Origin: an uncultured Ferrovum sp.
Lineage (GTDB): Bacteria; Pseudomonadota; Gammaproteobacteria; Burkholderiales; Ferrovaceae
DNA length: 64,000 bases
Direction of reading: 5' to 3'
Assembly: GCA_903863375.1 (NCBI GenBank)
Contig: CAIPBT010000008.1
Coordinates: forward strand, 1-64,000
Shown here one piece after another: positions 20,487-28,918 of the stretch. The position numbers and the translations under genes were made by a program. The notes below the pieces were generated by a model, which had not been told where the DNA came from, did not search any database, and saw only the letters and a program-made list of their open reading frames with translations. Within the stretch, counting starts at the first letter, position 1. Each line of letters starts with the position of its first letter.

Positions 20487-22405
20487 CAGCGCCCGCCTCC
20501 CGCCACGGCCGGCCGCGCCGTCGGCGCAGCGGTCACCGCGCCGCCGCGCGATACCACCTCGCGCAGCACCACTTCGGCATTGCCCAGCATGGCCCATGCC
20601 GCCGGGCTTACCCGGGGATTGGCGTGCAGGGCATCGATGCAGCCGAGCAGGTCTGCGGCAGCAAAATGGCAGCTTCGATCGGCTTGGCAATTCATCAGCG
20701 CTAACACATCCGCCACCATCAGATCGGCCCGCGGGCCAGTGCGCAGGAGTCCCTGCAGTCGCGCGAAGGCATCGGGCGGCGGAACGCAGCCGCCTTCGCT
20801 ACACACCAGAATATAACCGGCCAGGGTTTTTTCCAGGCGCGGATCGATCGCCTGGGCACGGCCGGCCCAGGCGATCGCCAAGGCAAACAGCCGCTGCCGC
20901 TCCGCCGCATCGTGGCTGCTCTCCGCCAGTTCGCCGTACAGCACCGCCAGATCATAAGTTGCATGCACGGACGCCGGATGGTGCAGCACCTCGAGCTGCA
21001 TCATGCCCAGCGGATTGCGCCAGGCGGCCGCGCGGCCGGCCGTGGCAAGGCCGGCGGCCAGGATCAGCGGCAGCAGTACCAGCGCCGCCCAAGGATGCCC
21101 GACCAGCCCCCGGCGCAGCCGGATCAGCGGGGCGGATACCAGCCGAACCGACAGCGGGCGCCCTGGCATCTCGGCGAGCCGGGCCCGCACCACAGCCACC
21201 AGGGCCAGGATCGGCCCCAGCATGCCGAGATACATGCGGTGTTCGTGCATCAGTTCAAGCGGCACCACCGTGCTTTCCAGCATCTGACTGGCCAGCACGA
21301 AGCCCCAGGCCAGGCCCCACCAGGGCGATCGGCGCCGTGCCCACCAGGCGAACACGCTGGTGGCCGCCAGGGCCAGCACCGCCCCTGCCGTACTGGCCGG
21401 TTGCCACCAGCCCTGCGACAGCACCACATCGTCGTGATAGAGCCCAAACGCCGATGGATCGGGCAACACCAGCAGGCGCAGGTACAGCCAGACGATGCGC
21501 GCCTCGGTGAACAGGCGCTGCCCCAGCGTGAACTCGCGGTCGGCAAACCCGGCCACCAGACGCGGCAGCAACCACGGCAGGCTAAGCAGCGCCAGCAGCA
21601 CGGGCAGGTACACCAGCAGCCACATGCCGCGCCGCCACTGCCGGGCGGCCGTTGCGGGCAGGACCTGGGCGCGCAGCACGGTCTGGTCGAGCACCAGCAC
21701 ATAGAGCACCAGCAGGATGCCGCTCTCCTTCGCCGCCAGGGCCAGCGTTCCGCACAAGGGAACGACCGCCCAGGCGAGCCAGGAAACTGCCTGTCCGGCA
21801 CCCAGGCGCTGGCGGATCGTGACGATGCGCCAGAGGGCGAGCAGCATGAACAGGGTGGCGAGGCCGGTCATGCGCTGCACCACATACAGCACGGTGGTGA
21901 GCGTCAGGGGATGGACCGCCCACAGCAGGGCAGCAGCAAAGGCCCAACGTGCGCGTGCGCGGCGGCCGTCGCGGAGAGAAACCGTTGCCACCGGCGGGGT
22001 GACCGACCCGCCCGGCCCCGCGGCCACGTTGTCGGCCAGGGCGAACAGGACATCAGCCAGCCGCCACACTACCCAGGCACTCAGGGCATGGACCAGCAGG
22101 TTGAAGCATTTGAACGGCCAGGGATGCGGGCCGAACCACTGCAGCTGGAGAGCCAGGGTAGTGACGGCCAGTGGGCGGCCGAGCGGACCGGCCCCGGCCC
22201 CGTGCAGCACGGCGGCGAGCGAGCCACGGTGCTCGCTCCAGGCGCGCATCGCGGCGCTGCCGAGCAGATTGGGGTAATCGTCAAACAGGAATGGCCCACC
22301 CAGCCCGGCCCCAAAGGTCAGGAACAGGCAGGCCAGCAACAGCAGGAAGCCGGCCATCCAGAGGGGCTGGCGGGGCGGGCGCTGCGGCGCCGCCAGCGTT
22401 GCCAT
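20486..22405 (-). CDS. Polytopic GT-C/TMTC-like membrane protein (paralogue)
   Basis: FLFDDYPNL; AVHPLTLTTVLYVVQRMTGLATLFMLLALW; AAKESGILL; REFTLGQRLFTEARI; ESTVVPLELMHEHRMYLGMLG. Confidence 0.75.
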   Translation of the reverse strand: MATLAAPQRPPRQPLWMAGFLLLLACLFLTFGAGLGGPFLFDDYPNLLGSAAMRAWSEHRGSLAAVLHGAGAGPLGRPLAVTTLALQLQWFGPHPWPFKCFNLLVHALSAWVVWRLADVLFALADNVAAGPGGSVTPPVATVSLRDGRRARARWAFAAALLWAVHPLTLTTVLYVVQRMTGLATLFMLLALWRIVTIRQRLGAGQAVSWLAWAVVPLCGTLALAAKESGILLVLYVLVLDQTVLRAQVLPATAARQWRRGMWLLVYLPVLLALLSLPWLLPRLVAGFADREFTLGQRLFTEARIVWLYLRLLVLPDPSAFGLYHDDVVLSQGWWQPASTAGAVLALAATSVFAWWARRRSPWWGLAWGFVLASQMLESTVVPLELMHEHRMYLGMLGPILALVAVVRARLAEMPGRPLSVRLVSAPLIRLRRGLVGHPWAALVLLPLILAAGLATAGRAAAWRNPLGMMQLEVLHHPASVHATYDLAVLYGELAESSHDAAERQRLFALAIAWAGRAQAIDPRLEKTLAGYILVCSEGGCVPPPDAFARLQGLLRTGPRADLMVADVLALMNCQADRSCHFAAADLLGCIDALHANPRVSPAAWAMLGNAEVVLREVVSRGGAVTAAPTARPAVAGGGR

Positions 22406-22410
22406 CAAGA

Positions 22411-22436
22411 AAAAACCCCGGCAATGCCGGGGTTTT
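22411..22436 (-). terminator. Rho-independent terminator between pilin and the glyco-operon
   Basis: aaaaCCCCGGCaatGCCGGGGtttt hairpin, T tract on both strands; begins 6 nt upstream of the downstream ATG (22405). Confidence 0.85.
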
Positions 22437-22474
22437 CCAGTGCAGCCAAGATGCGGTCAGCAGCCGGGCAACAC

Positions 22475-22945
22475 TTAACGGCAGTTGGCCGGCAGGTACT
22501 TGGTCAGCATGGTGTTGCTGGCGTTCTTGCAGGACCAGGCCACCGACGTGGTGGTGCCGGCGCCGGTGAAGATGATCGAGTTGGTCGACGAGGTCATCGC
22601 CGAGCTCAGGTTGCCCGGGTGGTAGAGGATGGTCAGCGTGGCCGCCTTCGCGCCCGTGGTGGCGTAGTCGATTTCGCTGACGTACTTGGCCTGGTCGACC
22701 AGGAACTGGCCGGCGGTGGTGCCGGTGGCGCCGGTACTGGCGGCGGCCGGCATGTGGCCCTGGCTGGCGTAGAAATCGGCGATCTGGGTGCGGATCTGGT
22801 CAGCCGAGGTGATACCTTCACTCACCTTCGCGCGGACCGTGTAGTCCTGGTAGGCCGGGATGGCGATGGCGGCCAGAATGCCGACGATGGCCACGACGAT
22901 CATCAGTTCGATCAGGGTGAAACCCTTTTGCAGTTTGCGTTGCAT
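22475..22945 (-). CDS. pilA: Type IV major pilin (type IVa)
   Basis: [45 protein letters not shown]-terminal Cys pair [17 protein letters not shown]. Confidence 0.95.
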   Translation of the reverse strand: MQRKLQKGFTLIELMIVVAIVGILAAIAIPAYQDYTVRAKVSEGITSADQIRTQIADFYASQGHMPAAASTGATGTTAGQFLVDQAKYVSEIDYATTGAKAATLTILYHPGNLSSAMTSSTNSIIFTGAGTTTSVAWSCKNASNTMLTKYLPANCR

Positions 22946-23088
22946 GCGTGCAGTCTCCGTTGGAAGTGTGTGTTGCCCGAAATCGCGACGCCCGGTCTGG
23001 ATGGCCTGGATCGCAACGCGCTGGCGGGTTGCCCCAGCGGGTCGGATCTCGGCCGGTGTGCCGTGCTGCCGCGTCCTGATCCTCTCCC

Positions 23089-23104
23089 AGCAAACCGCGT
23101 GCCA
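23089..23104 (-). promoter_or_regulatory. Sigma-54 (-24/-12) promoter of pilA
   Basis: Minus strand TGGCAC-gcggt-TTGCT, exact match to TGGCAC-N5-TTGCW, about 145 bp upstream of the pilA ATG. Confidence 0.85.
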
Positions 23105-23304
23105 GCTTCAAAGCGGGAAAATTTCCCGTAAATACAGTCGCTCGCGCCGCCCATGATTCAGTTTTCCTGATCCGGCGCGACCGAATTTGGCAATTTGGGA
23201 CAGGATGTGCCGTAAAAAGGCAGTCTGGCCAGGGCGGCGGCCGTCAGACGAGGAACCGCCCAGCGCGGGTCCGGCAGGAACCGGCCGAACCGGCTGGGCG
23301 GGGT

Positions 23305-25890
23305 TTATTTGATGCAGACCGAGCGGATCTGCACCATGTCAGTAATGCCGCCGAGGACTTTTTCAATGCCGTCCTGCTTGAGGGTGCGCATGCCCTCCTC
23401 CACCGCCACCCCAAACAGCACCGCCACGTTGGCGCGCTCCTGGATGCAACGCTTGACGCGCTCGCTGCCAACCATCAGTTCGTGGATGCCGACCCGGCCG
23501 CGATAGCCGGTGCCGGAGCAGCTGTCGCACCCCACCGCCTTGTAGAGCACGATGTTGCCCTCGGCGTTGGCGAAGCGTTGCCGCCATTCCGTCAGCAGAC
23601 CCTTCATGGCACCTTCCGGATCCGCCTTCCAGACCGGCGAGTACATCAGTTCCTTGGCATATTCGTTGGCCAGCCGCTGCAGTTCGGCCTCGTCGGCGAC
23701 GTACGCCTGGCGGCACTCCACGCACACGCGCTTGGCCAGACGCTGGGCCAGGATGCCCAGCACCGCATCGGCAAAATTGAAGGGGTCCATGCCGATATCG
23801 AGCAGACGCACCACGCTTTCCGGGGCGCTGTTGGTGTGCAGCGTGGACATCACCAGGTGGCCGGTCAGCGAGGCTTCGACGCCGGTGGAGGCGGTCTCCT
23901 CGTCGCGCATTTCGCCAACCATGATCACGTCGGGGTCGGCCCGCAGGAAGGCACGCATCGCCGTGGCAAAGGTCAACCCGGCGCGCGGATTCATCTGTAC
24001 CTGGCGCAGGCCCTTCTGGGTGATTTCCACCGGGTCTTCCGCGGTCCAGATCTTGGTTTCGGGCTTGTTGATTTCGGCCAGACAGGCGTGCAGGGTAGTG
24101 GTCTTGCCGGAACCGGTCGGCCCGCAGACCAGGAACAGGCCGTACGGCTTGACGATGATGTCCTGTAGCAGCGCCAGGTTACGCTCGGATAGCGACATCT
24201 TGGCGAGCGGCAGCGGCGTGCCCGAACTCAGGATCCGCATCACCACATCTTCCAGGCCGCCCGCCGACGGAATGGTAGCCACCCGCAATTCGATGTCGAG
24301 CGGGCCGTAGCGGCGGAACTTGATCTTGCCATCCTGCGGCTTGCGCTTCTCGGAGATGTCGAGATCGCACATGATCTTCAGGCGCGTGATGACCGGATTG
24401 CGGTAGGAGGCCGGAATCTCGATGTAATTCTGCAGCGTGCCGTCGCGCCGGAAGCGCACCAGGGTGCGCGCATTGCCAGGATACGGCTCGACGTGGATGT
24501 CGGATGCGCCCATGCGGTGCGCATCGACGATGATCTTGTTGACCAGCTTCACCACCTCGTTTTCCGAGGCGGCGGTGATGTCGTCGGGATTGAACTGGCT
24601 GGCCTCGTCGGCCGGCTCGTCGCTCAGGTTCTGCAGCAGCTCGCCGATCGGGCTGGCTTCCATGCCCCCGGTTTCGCCGAAAAACAGGTCGAGCAGCTGG
24701 CCGAATTCGCGCTGGGTGGTCACCCGGTACACGATCTCGCGCCGCCCGAATACGTTGCGGGCGCTGTGGTTGGAGCGGACACGCTCGGGGTCCCAGGCCA
24801 CCACGGCAATAGACCCACTGGGCATTTCCTCGACCGGCAGCCAGCCGGAACTCTCCAGGAACTCGCGCTTCAGGTTGCGCAGCAGCTCGGGCGGGCGCAT
24901 CCGGTCGGGTCGGAATCCCTCGTAATCAAGGCCATAGTAGCGGGCCAGGGCGGCACCGATCTGCGCTGGCCGCAGCTGGAAGTCTTCGATCAGCACGTCT
25001 TCCAGGTCGCGCTGCTTGCGTCGCGACGTGCGCGTGGCCAATTCCAGTTCGCCGGAGGTCAGCGCGCCGTCGGTGACCAGATGATCGTAGATGCCGGTGA
25101 TCGGTCCACCGGCGCGGGGGCGCAGCGCGTTAGACAGATGGCGGGCAAATTCGGCCATGCTGCCGACCGCCTCATCCGAGAAGACATCGCCCTGGCGGGC
25201 GTTGATCAGCTGGATCACCCCCAGCAGGGTCTCGCTTTGGCCTTCGGTCTGCTGCAACACCGGCATCACCAGCATCTGCCGGGTGCGATAACCGGTGCGG
25301 CGATCCACCTCGCGCAGAAAGGTGAGGCGCGGATTGATCAGTTTCAGCTCGGCGTCGTCGTAGACGTCGCGGAAATTCATGGTGAGGCGGTGGAAGGCGC
25401 AATACCCGGCGATGCTGGTTTCGGTGATCGGCAGCTTCAGGTCGCGAAAGGTGGCAAGCCCGGTCTTGATGCGCGCCACGATCGACGTGCGATCTTCCGT
25501 CACCACATACACCGTGATGCGGTCAGCCCCAAACAGGTCGCAGATTTCCTGGCCAGCGTCGGCAATCGCGTCTTCGGGACTGACCGCAGCCAGGATGCGC
25601 TCGCCGATCTCCTGGATGCGCTGTGAGCGCGATTGCCGGGTGACCGGCAGTGGCTTGACCAACGGCGTTGCCAGATCGGCGGCCATGGTGCGGCGCGCCG
25701 CCGCGGCTGGGTCGGAGGCCGATGGGGAACCAGGGGCCGGAACCGGCGGCGCGTTCAGGCCGCTCGCCGCCTTGGGCGGCACATTGCCGCCGAAACTGGC
25801 TTTACCGCTGGGGGTGCTGTCTGGCGGCACAAGCGACAATTCTCCCGCGCCGGGAATGAATGACTTGGCCTTACCGATGAAATCGACCAT
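23305..25890 (-). CDS. T2SS/T4P-type assembly ATPase with N-terminal GAF and MshEN-like domains
   Basis: GAF-like region (RIQEIGERILAAVSPEDAIADAGQEICDLFGADRITVYVV); MshEN-like region; Walker A CGPTGSGKTTTLHACL; MVGEMRDEETA; Cys motif CVEC...CDSC. Confidence 0.9.
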   Translation of the reverse strand: MVDFIGKAKSFIPGAGELSLVPPDSTPSGKASFGGNVPPKAASGLNAPPVPAPGSPSASDPAAAARRTMAADLATPLVKPLPVTRQSRSQRIQEIGERILAAVSPEDAIADAGQEICDLFGADRITVYVVTEDRTSIVARIKTGLATFRDLKLPITETSIAGYCAFHRLTMNFRDVYDDAELKLINPRLTFLREVDRRTGYRTRQMLVMPVLQQTEGQSETLLGVIQLINARQGDVFSDEAVGSMAEFARHLSNALRPRAGGPITGIYDHLVTDGALTSGELELATRTSRRKQRDLEDVLIEDFQLRPAQIGAALARYYGLDYEGFRPDRMRPPELLRNLKREFLESSGWLPVEEMPSGSIAVVAWDPERVRSNHSARNVFGRREIVYRVTTQREFGQLLDLFFGETGGMEASPIGELLQNLSDEPADEASQFNPDDITAASENEVVKLVNKIIVDAHRMGASDIHVEPYPGNARTLVRFRRDGTLQNYIEIPASYRNPVITRLKIMCDLDISEKRKPQDGKIKFRRYGPLDIELRVATIPSAGGLEDVVMRILSSGTPLPLAKMSLSERNLALLQDIIVKPYGLFLVCGPTGSGKTTTLHACLAEINKPETKIWTAEDPVEITQKGLRQVQMNPRAGLTFATAMRAFLRADPDVIMVGEMRDEETASTGVEASLTGHLVMSTLHTNSAPESVVRLLDIGMDPFNFADAVLGILAQRLAKRVCVECRQAYVADEAELQRLANEYAKELMYSPVWKADPEGAMKGLLTEWRQRFANAEGNIVLYKAVGCDSCSGTGYRGRVGIHELMVGSERVKRCIQERANVAVLFGVAVEEGMRTLKQDGIEKVLGGITDMVQIRSVCIK

Positions 25891-26086
25891 TGCTTCCTCT
25901 CGAGCGCCCTGCCGGTTCGCGCCCGCTCTTGTGATCCTGATTGACGACCGCCCGCCCCCCCCTGAAACGAGAACCGCTGAATTCTGCCGGACGCAAGCCT
26001 GCCAGTGTGGCGGGGGAATCCTGCGATCGCAAGTCCCGCCACCGTCCTTTTACGGCGAAGCCGGACGAGGATTGAGTCGCCCGAGG

Positions 26087-27241
26087 TCAGTGCTCGAAGA
26101 AAAACTCGAGCTTGATGCCGGCGATTTCCAGCAGGTCGTGGGCAGCCAGGGCCACCGCATGGGCTGGCAGGGGCTGTCCGCGCAGCAGCAGCGGGGTTGC
26201 GCCCTCCACCTGGGCCAGGTGGTAGCCGTCGCCGCGCCGGCTGATCACGGCAACCTGAACGCCAGGTCGGCCAATGGTGGTGAGCGGTTTGCTGATTTCC
26301 AGCACACGGCCTGCCGCCGGACCGTTCAGCACCATCAGCCGGGCCGTTCCGGCATCGCTGGCGGTCGCCATGCCGGGCTGCAGCGCCGGGCTGGCCGATA
26401 GTGGGGCTGGCGGAACCGGGGCTGGCGGAACTGGCGCATGATCAGGCGCCGATAGGGTCTGTCGGGCTGGCGCGACCAGCGGTGCGGTGGCCGCGGATGA
26501 GGGCGTGCTTGGCGCAGGATGGAGGGTTGGCGCAGGCTGCAGGCTTGTTGCCGGCTGCAAGCTGACTGCTGGCTGGGGCCAGCCGCCGGCGGTGGGCAGC
26601 ACAATCGGTGCCTTGTCCGGAAAATGCGACTGCAGCGCCTGCTGGGATTCGAGCAGGGCCGCCAGGGCGCCGCTGGTTTCGTCCGCTGCGGCGCCTGGCC
26701 GGGGCACAGCCGCCGCCATGACCGGCTGGGCGATCGGCACCGAAGGGCCTGGGTACAGCGCAGCCGGCTGCGGCGCAACCGGGCGCGTCACGGCGGGCGC
26801 GACCGACGGTGCCGACGCAGGCAGGCCGCCGGGGCCCGGCCGGTCGGCGAGCGTGGTCGAGTGGACTCCGGCCGGAGCAGAAGGTCTGACCCCACTGATC
26901 GGGCGGTTCAGCACCATGGTTTTTTCGAAGTCGGCTGCCTCACGCGGTGCGACCTGGTCGCCGATGAAGCGCAGGCGGTGGCGGCCGATTTCGATCAGGT
27001 CACCGTTGCGCAGGAAATGCTTGCGCACCGCCGAGCCATTGACCAGGGTGCCGTTGGTGCTGCCGAGATCCTCGAGGAAGGAGTCGTTCAGGATGGTGCC
27101 CACCACAGCGTGCTGGCCACTAACGGCGATGTGGTCCAGCTGGATGTCATTGTCTGCCCGCCGGCCGATCGTGATGCGCTCCTTGGCGATCTCGATTTCA
27201 CCGACCTGGGCACCATCCAGGGTAATCAGCAGTTTCGCCAT
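26087..27241 (-). CDS. FHA-domain protein (N-terminal FHA, Pro/Ala linker, C-terminal FHA-like domain)
   Basis: ITIGRRADNDIQLDHIAVSGQHAVV...DLGSTNGTLVNG; C-terminal ...KPLTTIGRPGVQVAVISRRGDGYHLAQVEG. Confidence 0.88.
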   Translation of the reverse strand: MAKLLITLDGAQVGEIEIAKERITIGRRADNDIQLDHIAVSGQHAVVGTILNDSFLEDLGSTNGTLVNGSAVRKHFLRNGDLIEIGRHRLRFIGDQVAPREAADFEKTMVLNRPISGVRPSAPAGVHSTTLADRPGPGGLPASAPSVAPAVTRPVAPQPAALYPGPSVPIAQPVMAAAVPRPGAAADETSGALAALLESQQALQSHFPDKAPIVLPTAGGWPQPAVSLQPATSLQPAPTLHPAPSTPSSAATAPLVAPARQTLSAPDHAPVPPAPVPPAPLSASPALQPGMATASDAGTARLMVLNGPAAGRVLEISKPLTTIGRPGVQVAVISRRGDGYHLAQVEGATPLLLRGQPLPAHAVALAAHDLLEIAGIKLEFFFEH

Positions 27242-27244
27242 GGA

Positions 27245-28051
27245 TCAGGCCGCCTTGCGCAAGAATTCGTACAGTCGCGACCACCAGGATTCCTGGCCGC
27301 GGACGCGCGCGAGGATCACGGCGATGTTGTCGCGCCCGCCACAGTCATTGGCAGCCTGCACCAGCTGCCGGACGGCCAGTGGCAGATTGTCCTGCAGCGG
27401 CGTCAAGGTTTCGGCGATCACGGCATCGTCGAGCATGTCGGTCAGACCATCCGAGCACAACATGAACACATCGCCTGGGCGAACATCAAAGATCTGGATC
27501 TCGGTATCCACATCTTGCTCCACCCCAAGGGCCCGCGTCACCACATTGCGATTGTGCGAGTGGCGGGCCTGTTCGCGGGTCATGAAGCCATTGCGCACCT
27601 GCTCTTCCAGCAGGGAATGATCGCGGGTCAGGGCCACCAGTTCGCCCCGGCGCAGACGATAGACGCGCGAATCGCCAACGTGTCCAACCACCACGGTGCG
27701 GCCATGAAACACCGTCAGCGCGAGGGTTGCACCCATGCCGGCGCAGCGCGGATCAGTGCGCGAGCGCCCCAGGATGGCAGCATTGGCAGCGTGCACCTGC
27801 TCGTCGATCCAGCGGCTTAGCATGGCGGTAGACACCGGCTTGGCCGACGCAGGGCGGCTGCAACGGGCGTGCAGCCCCTCGGCAACCAGTTCGGTGGCGA
27901 GGGCGCTGGCCACCTCGCCGGCCTGATATCCGCCCATGCCATCGGCCAGCACCAGCACGCCGGAATCCACGCGGTGGCTGATGCTGTCCTCGTTGTGCTG
28001 GCGGACCTTGCCGGCATCCGTCAGGCTGGCGATGTCGAGCGTGTAATGCAT
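27245..28051 (-). CDS. PP2C-type Ser/Thr protein phosphatase
   Basis: ASLTDAGKVRQHNEDSI, LVLADGMGGYQAGEVAS, HVGDSRVYRLR, MLCSDGLTDMLDD, GGRDNIAVI. Confidence 0.93.
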   Translation of the reverse strand: MHYTLDIASLTDAGKVRQHNEDSISHRVDSGVLVLADGMGGYQAGEVASALATELVAEGLHARCSRPASAKPVSTAMLSRWIDEQVHAANAAILGRSRTDPRCAGMGATLALTVFHGRTVVVGHVGDSRVYRLRRGELVALTRDHSLLEEQVRNGFMTREQARHSHNRNVVTRALGVEQDVDTEIQIFDVRPGDVFMLCSDGLTDMLDDAVIAETLTPLQDNLPLAVRQLVQAANDCGGRDNIAVILARVRGQESWWSRLYEFLRKAA

Positions 28052-28067
28052 GCAGGTTTCCCCGGTT

Positions 28068-28110
28068 CCGGCACCTGGTGCCGGTCGACTGATCCGGCAC
28101 CAGGTGCCGG
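28068..28110. promoter_or_regulatory. Pair of perfect palindromes in the PP2C 5' leader
   Basis: CCGGCACCtGGTGCCGG (28068-28084) and CCGGCACCaGGTGCCGG (28094-28110); each has 8-bp perfect arms and they are exact reverse complements of each other. Confidence 0.7.
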
Positions 28111-28301
28111 ATATCTTGAGAATGGGCCGGGACCGCTATGATCCCGGAAGTCCGGGGGTAACCCAGACTTGTGAACAAGTGTACAAATGCTAGGCACATC
28201 CAGAAAAGCCATTTAGAGCAATAATCTTGCGACTTTCCCTACTGCACCGCTTCAAGTCTAGCCGCCCGCATCGCGTCCGGAATTACCTCATACGTGAAGG
28301 A

Positions 28302-28778
28302 ATGCGTAAAGCGCTTCTGTGTGTGGCAGGAATCATTCTCTGCGGTTGCGCCGGACTCTCGCCCTTGCCGGCCAAACCCGAGATCCGGGTGGCGGACTGG
28401 AGGATGCAGCACCTGCGGCTGAGCGATCCGGATGTCGTGCTGGTACTGCAGGTGCATAACCCGAACCGGCTGGCACTGCCGCTATCGACCCTGAGCCTGG
28501 AGGTGCAACTGAACGAGCGCCTGTTCGCGGACGGCCACACACTGGCCCCGATCGAACTGCCCGCCCAGGGCGATGCCTTGCTGGAAGTGACCCTGCACAC
28601 CCGAAGCGACGTGCTGCTGCGAACCCTGGGCGACATGCTGCACGCCCCGGGTGGCAACTTGCGCTACCGGGTGACCGGACGCGCCGTGTTGTCACCCTTC
28701 GCCCTGGAAGTGCCGTTTGACCTGACCGGCAACACCGACTTCGCAACGCTGCTGAAACGACGCCAGCCGACGTCCTGA
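28302..28778 (+). CDS. LEA2-type (LEA14-like) lipoprotein
   Basis: Lipobox ILCGC; VLVLQVHNPNRLALPLSTLSLEVQLNERLFADGHT... LEA_2 pattern. Confidence 0.82.
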   Translation: MRKALLCVAGIILCGCAGLSPLPAKPEIRVADWRMQHLRLSDPDVVLVLQVHNPNRLALPLSTLSLEVQLNERLFADGHTLAPIELPAQGDALLEVTLHTRSDVLLRTLGDMLHAPGGNLRYRVTGRAVLSPFALEVPFDLTGNTDFATLLKRRQPTS

Positions 28779-28918
28779 GTCGTGCCGCCTGCGGTGCCCA
28801 TCCGGCTGCCCGCTAGCGCTGTCAGTCCATCGATCGCCTTAAGTCCACAAATACAGACTTCAGATGGGTTTGGTGTAGTATTCCGCAGCGCACAAACCCA
28901 CCCTAGTCCCAGGTGAAC

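Noticed and set aside
18417-20816. 799-aa plus-strand ORF
   Set aside because: Antisense shadow of the GT-C-like gene; low-complexity Gln/Arg/Gly-rich translation with no domain, typical of high-GC antisense frames.
20912-23131. 739-aa plus-strand ORF spanning the second GT-C gene and pilA
   Set aside because: Antisense to clearly conserved genes, crosses a terminator, no protein-like features.
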